A stretch of DNA of 21,969 nucleotides from Chara braunii (lineage: Eukaryota; Streptophyta; Charophyceae; Charales; Characeae). A model generated the notes under the pieces. It worked only from the letters and a program-made list of their open reading frames with translations, made no database searches and was not told where the DNA came from. Every line of letters begins with the position of its first letter. Position 1 is the stretch's first letter. Location of the stretch: contig BFEA01000086.1 in assembly GCA_003427395.1 (NCBI GenBank), positions 2,981,020-3,002,988 on the forward strand. The letters run 5' to 3'. This document shows, piece by piece, positions 8,751 through 18,674 of this stretch. The translations under genes were made by a program, and so were the position numbers.

Positions 8751-9425
8751 TGCTGGGTGCCCACACCACAGTCAAACATTCGCCTTTGCAAGCTTCGTAG
8801 TTCGATTGCGCCTGACTCAGTGTTTTCGAGGCGTACTCAATGACGTGCTCGTTTCTGTCCACTCTTTGCTGAGTCAGCACTGCCGATATCGCTTGCGGCT
8901 GCCAATTGGTGTGCAGAGCGAACGGCCTTGTCGGATCCGGTTGCGCCATGATAGGTGTGGTGGTCAGGGCCTTTTTGAGCCCCCGAAAAGTCGTCTCGCA
9001 TTCCGATGTCCAGACCAATTGTTCCTCCTTCAGCAAATTCGCCAGAGGCTTAGCGATGCAAGCAAACCCTTGAATGAATCGTCGATAGTAAGATTCCAGG
9101 TCTAGGAAGGCTCGAACTTGAGTGAGCGTGACCGGCGTTGGGGCCTCTTGTACGGCTGCAACCTTCCTTGGATCCGGCTTCAGGCCATCCACCGTGACGA
9201 TGTACCCCAAGAAGGAAATTTTCGATAGGAAAAACTCGCTTTTCTCCAAAGCCACTTTGAACCCCACGTCTTTAAAGGCATGCAAAACCCACTTGACGTG
9301 TTCCACATGATACTCGTGTGTTTTAGAAAAGACCAAGATATCGTCCATATACACAATCACACAAAAATTTATCAGGGGTTGGGTCAGGTGGGTTTTGTTG
9401 ACGAATTCCGCGAAGGCCACATATT
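8751..9425 (-). pseudogene. pol: Reverse transcriptase C-terminal half, connection and RNase H start
   Basis: The frame contains the RT catalytic motif VYMDDILVFS (YMDD at 9351-9340). Next come the FLGYIV motif, the thumb/connection region (RAFLDLESYYRRFIQGF is a recognisable Ty3/Gypsy signature) and the RNase H start. The usual first catalytic Asp of RNase H (TD in the family) is Asn here (HTNWQPQAISAVL), which would disable it; the later Glu in GECLTVVWA is kept. A one-base shift near 9425-9435 joins it to the upstream RT segment. Confidence 0.88.
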
Positions 9426-10286
9426 CATGGCCGGTCGGAATGTCGCGGGGGCGTTGCAGATTCCCATGGGACATCTGATCCATTGCCATGTGCCTTCGAA
9501 TAAGACGAAGGTCGTTTTAGGTCGGTCTTCTGGTCGGACCGCGACGTGGTGGAAACCGTGTCGGATATCGAACTTCGAGAAGACTCGGGCGGAATCGATG
9601 GCGTCCAGGAGATCGTCGATACGGGGCAGCGGGTAGACGTCCTTGGTGGTGATAGCGTTTAATTTCCGGTAGTCAATACAAATGCGGGCTGTCCCATTTC
9701 GTTTCGGCACGAGGACCACAAGGAATGACCAGGGGTCGAGGGAGGGTTCCACCCATCCTAAGCGCTTGAACTCCCTTACCCTATCCAGGGCTAGGTGTCA
9801 TTCCTTCAATGAGTAGCGGGACGGTCAATAGTGTATTGGGGTGTGGCCCTCGGTATCAACCACGTGCTCTATCAAGTGTGTCAGCTTTATGTCGTGATCA
9901 TGGATACTAACCACCTCGGGATAGGCCCGTATTACAGCAAGAAGAAGGCGTCGATATTCGTCAGGTACATGAACGGGTAGTTGGATGTCGATGCTCCCAT
10001 TAGGAAGGGAAACCGTCGACGTGACAGTTGGAACCCGGGTGGTTTCCTCCGGGGAGGCTCCGAACAAGGAATTCTCGGTTCTTATCGAGAGTACGGTGGC
10101 TATGAGCTGACTGTCCGCCTGGCTTATCGGTTCTCTCTCTGTTCCGACTTCGCCATCGGATTCGACTTCAGCCGAGGGTTCTACTGAAAAGGCCTGTAAG
10201 AGTTCCCTCGGACCCCATTTGTATTCAAGGGACCTGGGTGAAAAGGACACCCCTTCCTCCAGCAGCAAGGCGGCCTTGGCATTCAT
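9426..10286 (-). pseudogene. pol: Reverse transcriptase N-terminal half with leader
   Basis: A single minus-strand frame runs from an acidic leader through LIEHVVDTEGHTPIHY, the conserved entry to Ty3/Gypsy RT. Two TGA stops follow, at 9825-9827 and 9798-9800. Then come the fingers and palm motifs: LVPKRNGTARICIDYRKLN, YPLPRIDDLLD, FSKFDIRHGFHH (first catalytic Asp) and CNAPATF. Sequence continues sensibly across both TGAs, each one C-to-T change from CGA. RT copies element RNA into cDNA in cytoplasmic particles. Together with the next segment it completes the RT. Confidence 0.88.
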
Positions 10287-10738
10287 TGGTAGGGGTCGCG
10301 GAGAGGCTTAAAGGACAGACCGTATAGCCCCCTAAGTTCGGTAAATCTCTCCGGGAGAGGGTCCGTCCTGAGATACAGGGACGCAGGGGGTTCCAAAAAA
10401 TCGGCTATCCGTGATACCCGCACCAAGGGTTCCCCTTTTAGGGTGGAGGAGAACATTTGGGACCAGCTAGACTCGCTCCAGATAGCCCCGACGGACCCCC
10501 GCCGCCAGGATTGATAGTAGCATTCTTGAATTCGGATTGGATATTGGTTGGGTACATCCGAATCCTCGGTTTTTATCGTAGACCTCTCTTCGCCCATCGG
10601 CGACCACCGAATCATATTGATCCTACAGGCCTCAGCGGAAATGTGAGGAGCTGGTTGCGTGTGTACATGCACGACCGACCTCATCAGTATCGTTTGAGGC
10701 TTGGGGTGCCGATGTGAGCACCACCTTAGAGCTCTCAA
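10283..10738 (-). pseudogene. pol: Protease-RT linker segment of pol
   Basis: An open minus-strand frame of about 150 codons lies between the protease and RT segments, in a different frame from both. It has no recognised motif. Its position matches the poorly conserved linker between protease and RT in Ty3/Gypsy polyproteins. Frameshifts at both ends (near 10735 and 10285) are likely decay. Confidence 0.5.
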
Positions 10739-11067
10739 AATGCATTTGTGCTCCTACCGCCACCTGACACCTGCCACGAGATCCCTAGCAACAGATCATG
10801 TGCCTGCACATCTAATACAATCGCGTCACACAAACAATGCACCCATCCGACCCGTATAGGTATATTTGTAATTCGCCCTTTACAATGAATGTTGTCCTCC
10901 GTCGTGGACACATACAACTCGTCAGGACGGAGGGGCTGGATCTGTCCCTCGCGACCCAATCGCTTCGTTAGCCCCCAAGAGATGGCTACCGTCGACGATC
11001 CAGAATCAAAGATGGTGGCCGAGGGACTTCCCCAGACCTCGCAGTCACACTCGACACTTCCAGGTAA
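10735..11067 (-). pseudogene. pol: Retropepsin-like aspartic protease
   Basis: Directly after a TGA at 11068-11070 the minus-strand frame reads through ATIFDSGSSTVA, the active-site DSG near 11010. It then reads REGQIQPLRPDELYV, a second strand region and the downstream hydrophobic motif AIVLDVQAHDLLLGISW, a close fit to the conserved (D)VLLGMPW motif of Ty3/Gypsy proteases. The active enzyme dimerises and cleaves Gag-Pol. The frame ends at 10735, just after the fold, probably by frameshift. The upstream TGA is one C-to-T change from CGA. Confidence 0.8.
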
Positions 11068-11119
11068 TCAGATAGGCCCAAAGGAACACCTCGGGTTTCT
11101 CCGGCGGTGGATCTGCGGC

Positions 11120-11350
11120 TTAGATCATTCCGACCCGATTTGGCTCGGGAATTTTTGAGGTCGATGGTTGTGCCTTGGCCACCGCCGGTTGGTTATTTAC
11201 AATTGGTTTCTTGCCCCTTCGGTTTTCCTCGAACCGGCGTCGGTTTTTTAGGCATCGCTCAATCAGTTTTTCATTGGCGGTTTCAGAAATGGTCAGAAGG
11301 TAGGGGATAGGTACAAGGATCCATAGGTCCAGGGCTTTCATGGCATCCAA
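11120..11350 (-). pseudogene. Gag-protease linker segment
   Basis: A minus-strand frame of about 75 codons between nucleocapsid and protease, rich in Lys/Arg/Asn (ERCLKNRRRFEENRRGKK). It ends at a TAA at 11117-11119 but stays open past it for about 25 codons. It is offset by one base from the preceding nucleocapsid frame. No domain is recognised; the placement suggests the basic linker at the Gag/Pol border. Confidence 0.5.
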
Positions 11351-11885
11351 TATATCGATCTAGCCATCTTTGTACTCAGGAACCGGCGTGGTGAGGTCCT
11401 CGAACCTGGGTCTCCACGGCCCTTGATCGCTTTCCTTGGTAATCGTTGGATATGTCGTATTACTCCAATGGTCCCATTTTCAAGCATGGTCACCGCCATA
11501 TATTCATCGGGCCCGATTTCGGTGGCTGCAGGGGTCATCGTCTCTGTGGTCCCAATATCCATAACAGTTGCCACCCTACCCTGCCCTGCAGCAGTCGGGG
11601 CTGCCAATGGGATATGGGAAGGTCCAGCAGACCCCACTGGTGCTCGAGGTTTCAGACAATCTTTCACGAGGTGGCCCGGTTGGCTACAATTGTAACATTG
11701 TAGGGGTTGAATGGCCCCTGCCAAGGCGGGTCGTGGCATAGAGGACCCAGTGGCGATTTGCTGCCTTTGAGTCCCTGCCCCCCGTTGTCTTTGTAATCCC
11801 TGGACAAACTCGGTCAAGGGTGCCACCATCATAACGAGTTGTGCGGCTACCTCTTTCATCGACAGTTCTTCTTCATTCCGGCCTC
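11338..11885 (-). pseudogene. gag: Gag nucleocapsid part with CCHC zinc knuckle
   Basis: The frame carries the knuckle CYNCSQPGHLVKDC at 11697-11656, an exact C-x2-C-x4-H-x4-C pattern, which binds element RNA during packaging. A Gln/Arg-rich stretch precedes it and a Pro/Ala-rich stretch follows. The frame is offset from the capsid-like segment by a shift near 11885, where EELSMKEVAAQL becomes readable. Confidence 0.88.
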
Positions 11886-12698
11886 CTTGTGTTTGGAAAG
11901 GGCACCGGGAGGCCGAAGAAGAGGAGGGTGCTCTTCGGTACGGATTCCTTTTAGCCGGTCTTCGAACATCTGAGTCGTAGTAGAGTAGCTATTACATCGG
12001 GCACCAGAGGGGTCGTCTCCGTCAGATTCTGAATCCAAGCCTACATCGTAGTTCTCTTTTCCATAGTTGATGGCAATCATGGCATATTGAATTAGCTCGG
12101 TCAAGGTGTGTTCAATCGGATTGCATTTCTTACGGATCTTTTTCCGCAAGCGGGAATCATATAATCCCCTGATGAAATCAGTACGCACCATCTTCTCGTC
12201 AACCCCGGAGCGTTCTGCCAGATAGGTAAAGCGCTCCGCGTACCTATCAACGGTCTCGCGGGGCTGCTGCGTGTATTTTTTGATTAGGCGTAGGCACTGC
12301 CCCGACGAGATGTGATCAAAGCGTTCGAGAAACTTTCGTTGGAAGGTGGGCCAGTTGGTATAGAGGTTTTGTCCATACCATTCAAACGCGGTTCCAGCTA
12401 ACCTTCCCGGAATCCGTTCTCGAAGCAACTGGTTCGTCCAAGCCTGGGCCTTCAGGGCCGCCAGCCAGGTGCATGGGTCGGTTTCGTCTTTAGAGAAGAT
12501 GGGAGCTTCGGAAGGAAGAGGAACGAAGTATACGGGGTGGTTGGCCAATCTCGCATGATTGTCCACTCCCTGTCTTGGTTCCACCATGGCCTGGGGTTGC
12601 TTTTGCACCCGGCCCCTTGCTTGGTTTTGATTGGCGTTCGTGGGGCGGCGGCGCCTGGGCGCCTGCCTATCCGAGAAAAAAAAAATATTCAAGAACAA
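11856..12698 (-). pseudogene. gag: Gag, capsid-like retrotrans_gag domain
   Basis: About 280 codons are open from an ATG at 12698, only about 60 bp downstream of the PBS. A second candidate start is the Met before VEPRQGVDN at residue 38. Residues ~75-210 fit the retrotransposon Gag family: TWLAALKAQAW, the helix word FEWYGQNLYTNWPTFQRKFLERF, and the block ETVDRYAERFTYLAERSGVDEKMVRTDFIRGLY (given here in part as ETVDRYAERF and DFIRGLY). The N-terminus is basic and low-complexity. Gag forms the virus-like particle. The end of the frame (KHKEAGMKKNCR) is out of frame; the true continuation is the nucleocapsid segment. Confidence 0.88.
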
Positions 12699-12757
12699 TA
12701 GGATGGTTCAACAAAAGTGACAGTTGTCCCAAGAAACCTCGGAGCCGAAACAAATCA

Positions 12758-12769
12758 GCTCTGATACCG
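12758..12769 (-). promoter_or_regulatory. Primer binding site, initiator Met tRNA
   Basis: The minus strand reads CGGTATCAGAGC, matching 11 of 12 bases of the complement of the 3' end of plant initiator-Met tRNA. It lies at the inner edge of the right LTR and upstream of gag, which fixes that LTR as the 5' LTR and confirms the minus orientation. Confidence 0.85.
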
Positions 12770-13663
12770 ACCTCACGGCCCGCGCAGCCGCAGCGTTCTG
12801 TACTTCGAATGCCAATCAGAGTAGTTGGGGGTGTGACCGAGGATTTTTGGCCGTGGGGTTGAATCACCCGGGCGAAACAGGGGATTCTTGTTTCGGGCCG
12901 AGGGTTCTCTTATTAGGGGTTCGATCCGTCATCGAGTGCAAAGGACGGAGGAACAAATCATTCCAAAGGGACCATCAACAAAAACTCAAAAAGGAAGGGC
13001 AAACGAAATCGGAAAAAAAAGGAGGACGGAGGAGCGAACTTTTCCCGCTTCCTGCTGCGCTTGGTTTTGCGTGGCCCTTGGGGCGGTTGCCCCGGAATCG
13101 AGTTTTCAGGCCTCGGTGTCAGACTCGTCGAGCCCGTGCAGATGACCTTGCGCGGGGTCGACTGGGGTCGGGCAGGCCGAGGGAACCCAGGTTCGAAAAT
13201 TAGCCAGGAGCACGCCCGCGTTGCAGGAGAGTTCTGGGAATCGAGCCGCACCTTCGTATCCCAGTACCAATCTTCGCCAGGAACACAAGTCCCCCAGGCA
13301 ACACCAGCGGCAGTTAAACCGAGGCCGCCACGTGGCGTGGGCTGCGGACCAGGGCAACACAGTTAGATCGGTGTAGGCCAATATTAGGGGAGGGGAGGAG
13401 ACCCAATCGATCAACATAAACCCAGTCCCTCCAATATGGCAGGCTCGGGCAGGGTTATACACATGAACTTGCTTGGTTCATCGCAGAGCGCTCCGTACGT
13501 CCACGTCGCAGACTCGCAGTGCACGCTATCGTCGTCCGCGATGGGGAAGTTCGGTAGCGTGCTGCGATGGACTGATACGAAGGTCGAGCACAGGCAGGGA
13601 CCCTCGCTCGTGTCCGCCGAGGCGAACACTGGCTCCATGCGACGATCCGCCGGATCCTACCTT

Positions 13664-13664
<1 letters not shown>

Positions 13665-13757
<93 letters not shown>

Positions 13758-13764
13758 TGTGTGT
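13665..13764. repeat. (TC)n(TG)n microsatellite inside the 5' LTR
   Basis: TC repeats to about 13694 followed by TG repeats to 13764, with single interruptions. It is the counterpart of the shorter T-run plus TG tract in the 3' LTR. Confidence 0.95.
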
Positions 13765-14384
13765 CAACCGGAGTGTTGGGGCCCGGATCCTGGGTTCTGC
13801 CGAGTCGCGGAGATATCAGCCGCGTCGCGGAGACGAGGACAACTTATCGCTCCGGTTATCGAGTGACATCACAGGACTAGGCCCGCCTGTTTCGCGCGGC
13901 GCCTGTGTCGCTTGGATGGGAGAGGGGTCGGGAAGAGATGGGCCCGGAGTCCTGAGCATAAGCGTGGCATTCAGGGCAAAAAGGGGCTCATGGAAAGGAG
14001 GAGGGACCAACACACTCATGCATTCATGCAGACGGTCGACACCCAGTGATCCCTATCATTGCGCTTGGAAGCGAGCATACACACGTATTTTATAAGGCCC
14101 TTGCGGACAAGGAGACATCCACATCCATAACTCTCATGTCACAACATGCATACAATAGAGTACTCGTACATCGAGACCTTGCACACATCCCACTGGGACG
14201 AAGCACCAATGGAGATAAGAGCGAGTTCCTTAGTATACAAAACTGGTCGCCCTAGGCCCAGCCCCCAATCCGTCAGAACCCCCGACAACCATAGCCACAA
14301 GGCCCTGTCGCTGTCGGCGTCCGATCTCCACCGCCGCTCAGTCCTCCGACTGTCATACCCCAAGTCTATCGCTAAGTCCGCCCC

Positions 14385-14586
14385 AAACTGCCATTTCGTC
14401 AAAACGGACATCTCTTTTTTGAACGAAATTAAAATTGAGTTTTTGTCCCAAAATCTGGTCCAATTTTTTGGCTCTTGGGGGTCCGGACCCCCAGGAGCCA
14501 AAACTTTGGACCTGATTTCGAGCCAAAAACTCAATTTTAATTTTGTTTAAAAAATATAATACGTCCGTTTTGACGAAATGATCATT
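14385..14586. mobile_element. Foldback (palindromic) MITE-like insertion in the 5' LTR
   Basis: The left LTR reads CGCCCCACGTC where the right LTR carries 202 extra bases flanked by CCC (14382-14384 and 14587-14589), a possible 3-bp duplication. The insert is one long inverted repeat centred on GTCCGGAC at 14481-14488. An 18-bp perfect arm (14392-14409, CATTTCGTCAAAACGGAC) pairs with 14563-14580, and inner arms such as AAAATTGAGTTTTTG pair throughout with mismatches. It encodes nothing. About 12 bp of LTR sequence are missing just to its right compared with the other LTR. It arrived after the retrotransposon did, or the left LTR lost it. Confidence 0.85.
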
Positions 14587-15352
14587 CCCACGTCGTCACT
14601 TGGGCTCGTCAAGCCTGTTCGACGTCGCGGACCTCGCGCATAGCTCGCACAGCATTGCAACCGAGATCAAAGAGAGCAAGAGGAAGGGGTTGCGAGAATT
14701 TATAGCGTGGAAGGCGGCGGAGAGCCAGGGCGAAACACGGGGTGTAGATGAGCAGGACAGAAGGAGGGAAAAGGTTCCAGAAGGATCGATGGGAGCGAGT
14801 CGAACGATCTGCGTGATTGGGGTGGTTGTCCAAGTGGGATGTGCCTTCCGCTCTTACCACATTGACCCTACCATCCCAATCACACAGCCAATCGTTCGCA
14901 AGGATGGGTAAGGAAGGGATCAGACTTTGCTCGAGGGAAGACGAAGAGGCGTGCAAGAAGGGAATGTGCGGCAAGAAAGGAAGATGGCGCGGGGATGCAA
15001 AGCGGGAAAAAGGGTTTACGCGGCGTGCAAAAATTTGAAAAGCAGTCGCGCGCACAAAAATTCAAAATTCCAAAATTCCTACCTACGCTAATTCCCAACT
15101 GTTTCTTGAAATTTTCGGCGTGGTCGCTAACCGGCCACACGAGTCCCCAAAGAAAAAGAAAAATAAGTTTCTGTTCCGTCTTCCTTTTTGTAAAAAAAGA
15201 AAGAAAAAGGCAAAAGGAAAAAGAAAAGGAAAAGAAATGAAACCTCGTTCTTCCCAGTTATCTAGAACCCGTACAGCCGTACTTCGAGGCTTACGTGGGA
15301 TTTTCCCTTAAGGGTACGGGAAGCCGCTGAGTACAAATCCTGGCATATCACA

Positions 15353-15645
15353 TCGGGTTGCGTGTGAGCCCAAGATGAGTGGGATAACCTGAGCCTCGTA
15401 TTCGATTCTGATCAGGTGGGGATATCACATAGCTGTACAAAGAATGGCTGGGATGCAGGTTGGATATAAGTCAGATGGAGAGATTTGAGCCGTAGGGTCT
15501 CAGGTGCATGGTCAAGGATAGAGGTAACTGTAACGGTGGGGTGGCCTAGTACTTACCAATGTCTGAGGCCAATTGCCCAATGCTAAGGGGGGGAAGGGGT
15601 TGCATATGTGCCCAAGATAGACGAGTGGAATAACCTGCTTCCTAC
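15353..15645 (+). repeat. ~236-bp repeat family continues (right flank)
   Basis: It matches the left-flank units: TGTGAGCCCAAGA, then AGTGGGATAACCTGAGCCTCG, then GCAGGTTGGATATAAG at 15455, then GGTCAAGGATAGAGGTAA and GCTAAGGGGGGGAAGGGGTTGC. The start of another unit follows and fades after about 15645. Confidence 0.75.
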
Positions 15646-16097
15646 TATAATCAAACAATCAGGATTACAACTAAGTTGAACTAACCAACAAACAATCATA
15701 ATATGAACGACATACGTCCACCTATGGGACTTGTAGAGAAGGCCTATACCTAGCGTCCGAAGTCCCGTGCGACAAGTCTCGTCGGACTATGCTTCGATCA
15801 GGGCTTAGTAGGGTAAACATGGGACTCTGCTTAGCCCTGGTACCTGCAACCGCTGTCCGGTCAAGTCATCCCCGTTGAGATCACTGGACGGTGACAATCC
15901 TGAGTGGTAGACATTGAGGTAGGATTGTGGAAATGGGGGGTGCGCCAAGAAGAATTACGAGTGTGGTAGGTCGGGAGGGAGTCTCATAGGAAAAGAGGCC
16001 TTTATATGGACCATCGTGATAGCCACATGGTCGATTACTAAAGGTGACTGTCATATGTCCAGAATCTGACCTCTACAACAACCTGGGCTTTTTTAAT

Positions 16098-16098
<1 letters not shown>
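15646..16098. other. About 450 bp with no recognised feature
   Basis: No long frame, domain or clear repeat is visible. Composition is ordinary and A/T-richer near 15650-15710. Confidence 0.5.

Positions 16099-16128
<30 letters not shown>
16099..16128. repeat. (AAG)10 microsatellite
   Basis: Ten perfect AAG units directly after TTTTTTAATT. Confidence 0.95.
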
Positions 16129-16129
<1 letters not shown>

Positions 16130-16288
16130 TGGGCATGGTGGGCTGTGATAACTGGGACGGTTTTTTGTGGGACAAAATGGTCCTAGGATAGGGAGTGGGT
16201 ACGTCTGGGAGTGATTGCAGAGGACCTAACCCTAACTCGGGGTTGGGGCTATGGGCATCACCAAAGCACTCTAGAAATGTGCAAAATG

Positions 16289-17085
16289 AGAGTGAGCTTG
16301 CTGGTAGACGATGGTCTGATGCACCCGCCACAGTTTGGTCTTTTTCACAGATTCAAAGTCATTGGTGTGGCGAGGCCGTATGTGGTGTGGCAAGGCCCTA
16401 TGTGGCTCAAGTTTGCAGAGCAATCATCCCCGGTGTGATCGCCGATCACACAAATAGGTTATTCACACATAATGTCTACCTCTCGGCGGGCTCTTCAGTG
16501 GCAGATCATACACCGATGTCTCCTGACCCCGGACTGGTTAACGGCGCGCTCGAATCTCGAACAAAAAGGTGTGCTGTCTCCAATCCGCACCTACTGCAGG
16601 CACTCCTCGTCACAACGTCGCCAAGCAGATCTGGAGCACTGTCTGTTGGCTTGCCCCATGGCTCTCCAACTCTGACGATGGTGGGACGCACTGTGGTGTA
16701 AGCTCTCAGGCACCGCCTTCCAATGGGAAATTGGCCTTATACTGTTGGGAAGACGAACAGACTACCCATCCACCTGATCTTCTTTCCAATGAAACCTGTT
16801 CAAGCATACCCGCCTGGCCATACGCATCGTTACCTGGAGAACACAATGTTCTAACGAGCGCAAATTGTTCACCTTTGGCCTCCCTGAGGCTAAAGCAGAG
16901 ATTGGGGAGCACATTAGGGCTAACGTAGTAAAGGCCAATAAGAAGCTGCTCGCTGCGCTGCCTGCAATAGCAGATCAATTGGTGAAGCGGCAAGCTACCT
17001 CATAATTCAAGGACCTCTGGCTCGACCCCCAGAGGAGGATGGCAGATATACACGATGACGGGAGTGTCACATTGATATGGAAGAC
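16289..17085 (+). pseudogene. LINE ORF2 C-terminal fragment (copy 1), RT zinc-binding domain
   Basis: Plus-strand frames encode RALQWQIIHRCLLTPDWL and then TYCRH...LEHCLLACPMALQLWRWWD, matching the zf-RVT domain at the C-terminus of plant LINE ORF2 proteins (Cys-x2-Cys ... His-x3-4-Cys type). Next come LFKHTRLAIRIVTWRTQC and, near the end, FKDLWLDPQRRMADIHDDGS. The copy aligns with the second copy downstream. Frames shift several times; one cause is visible, a 20-bp tandem duplication at 16364-16403. No poly-A follows: the fragment runs directly into copy 2. Confidence 0.75.
16364..16403 (+). repeat. 20-bp tandem duplication in LINE copy 1
   Basis: GGTGTGGCGAGGCCGTATGT is followed at once by a copy with two mismatches. 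Because 20 is not a multiple of three it shifts the reading frame. Confidence 0.85.
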
Positions 17086-17105
17086 TGTCACATTGATATG
17101 GAAGA
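17065..17105 (+). repeat. 21-bp-period duplication at the junction of LINE copies
   Basis: The 20-mer TGTCACATTGATATGGAAGA occurs at 17065-17084 and 17086-17105, separated by one base. It duplicates the word VTLIWK in frame. It coincides with the point where copy 1 C-terminal sequence stops and copy 2 internal sequence starts. Confidence 0.9.
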
Positions 17106-18595
17106 ACTGGCCATGTGGCCGAACATGATCAAACTTTGGAGATGTTTGGGACCGAAACAAAAACGCCCTCCTGATAGGTGGCACGATATATGGAGGCAAC
17201 CCATATTTGGTAACCCCCATATTGTCGATGAAGCAGGTAATCCCTTCCCATTGACAACGAATTCCCCCTAGCTCTCCTGGGTCAAAAAAGGTATATATAC
17301 AATAGGAAGCCTCTGGGATGCTCGTGCAGGCGACTGGATACCCGCGGCCCAGCTCCAAAAACGCATAAAGTATGTCAAAAAGGTGGAGGACAAACTGCGC
17401 ATCCTACGAGAAGCCGTGCCGCTGGCCTGGCAACTGACACTCAAGAAAGGTCCGACCATTCAACAGGGAGATTGGGTGGTTAAGCATTCTGATCTGCCCC
17501 TGCCGCGCGCTATCTATAGAGTGCACAAATGTGACTCCTGGACCTGCAATCTGGAAGCCCATGAACCCCAGCGCCCGGGGGCGAGGATGTCCAGCCTCAC
17601 ACGTAACGACGAACTTGACTGCGATCACAGCAGGGCTGATCTGATGCTTGTACGAGTGGTGGGTGATCCGAACTTAAGACGGTCTCTTCGTCTATGAACC
17701 GTCCACGCCAATTGCGACTCTGCCCTTTGACCCGGGCGAGTGGGAATGGCCTGGGGAGAAACCTATGCATGTCTGGGACTATTCTATAAAAGGGGGTTAC
17801 AGAACCTCAAACCCCGACGTGCCCACCACCCAGATTATAATTGACCGATGGACATTCACCTATGGACTCAACCCTGTTGCACAACCTGACATGGTCCACA
17901 TATGCAAAGCTTATGCCCACAAACCTTCGCTCTCTGCAGTGGCAAATCCTACACTGGTGTCTTCCCACACCAGACTGGTTGGTCTCAAGAACAGATTTGG
18001 AACAGAAAGGCCTGCTGTCCCCCATTTGCTCTTACTGCCGGAGAACGACCTTGCCTGCCAGAGCAACGCTTGAACACTGTCTCCTGGCGTGCCCAATGGT
18101 TGCCCAGCTGTGGCGCTGGTGGGACGCCACCTTTCACTCATTGACGACTTTCCACATCCCGGGGGATCTGGGCCTTCTGTTGCTGGGTAAGAATCGACAT
18201 TTGCTGGCCCACTGGTCCCCCTTCGCAGTTAATCTGTTTTCATACACACGGCTGCACATCCTAATGCTGGCCTGGCGTGCTAGATGCTCCTTTGAAAGGA
18301 AGGACCATCAGTTCGGTCTGCAGCAAGCCCAGCAAGCGATCGAAGAGGCGATCAGATACCACACCTGGGATGCGTGATAAACGAATACTGCAATGAAAAT
18401 GAACCCCAGGCCAAACAAACCATCCACGACTCCTACATTCAAATCTGGCAGGACCCCCATGGGAAGTTCAGTGAGTTGGATGGGAGAGTGGGCATCTTGT
18501 GGAGACCGTGGAGATGCTCAGAGGGCACGTGGCAACGAAAACCTCTTACTGACTTTCAGGTGCCGTACCTTCCGACTAACTTCATTCTTGTGTCA
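17095..18595 (+). pseudogene. LINE ORF2 C-terminal part (copy 2)
   Basis: The start reads KLWRCLGPKQKRPPDRWHDI and PIFGNPHIVDEAGNPFPL, then TAG at 17269-17271. WVKKGIYTIGSLWDARAGDW follows, a pattern typical of the region between RT and zf-RVT in plant LINEs. Then come LRILREAVPLAWQL and, after a frameshift near 17890, LRSLQWQILHWCLPTPDWL with CSYCRR...LEHCLLACPMVAQLWRWWD (zf-RVT). LFSYTRLHILMLAWRARCSF follows. A shift at the TGA near 18375 leads to YIQIWQDPHGKFSELDGRVG, which aligns with the end of copy 1. The enzyme part is not functional. Confidence 0.78.
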
Positions 18596-18603
18596 TCTCC
18601 CCC

Positions 18604-18604
<1 letters not shown>

Positions 18605-18671
<67 letters not shown>
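18605..18671. repeat. Poly-C tract, 67 bases
   Basis: An uninterrupted C run inside a wider C-rich stretch (18598-18720). In LINE copy 3 the matching place is C-rich but has no long run, so this is an expansion (or an assembly artefact) in the Pro-rich tail. Confidence 0.95.

Positions 18672-18674
<3 letters not shown>

Larger units (their letters stand above)
1713..15352 (-). mobile_element. Ty3/Gypsy-type LTR retrotransposon, degenerate, with extra 3' ORFs
   Basis: Two direct repeats of ~2.4-2.6 kb bound the element. Its outer ends form a short inverted repeat, TGTGAT at 1713-1718 and ATCACA at 15347-15352, as expected for TG...CA LTR ends. Inside, on the minus strand, the order is PBS, Gag, protease, RT, RNase H, integrase. 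That order (integrase after RNase H) assigns it to Ty3/Gypsy rather than Copia. Two extra sense ORFs lie between integrase and the 3' LTR. Frameshifts and stops break all genes, and LTR divergence (~10-15% by eye) says the copy is old. No clear target-site duplication is seen; the flanking target is G-rich repeat, which blurs it. Confidence 0.93.
12770..15352 (-). repeat. 5' LTR of the retrotransposon (right copy)
   Basis: Homologous to 1713-4096 over its length with scattered substitutions and small indels. It is longer mainly because of a 202-bp palindromic insertion (14385-14586). Its inner edge abuts the PBS. Its outer edge ends ATCACA and passes directly into the flanking ~236-bp repeat family. 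No TATA box or start site could be assigned with confidence. Confidence 0.88.

Noticed and set aside
9384-9489. Programmed ribosomal frameshift in pol
   Set aside because: The shift falls in the middle of the RT palm between CNAPATF and YMDD, and similar shifts occur at many places; decay is simpler.
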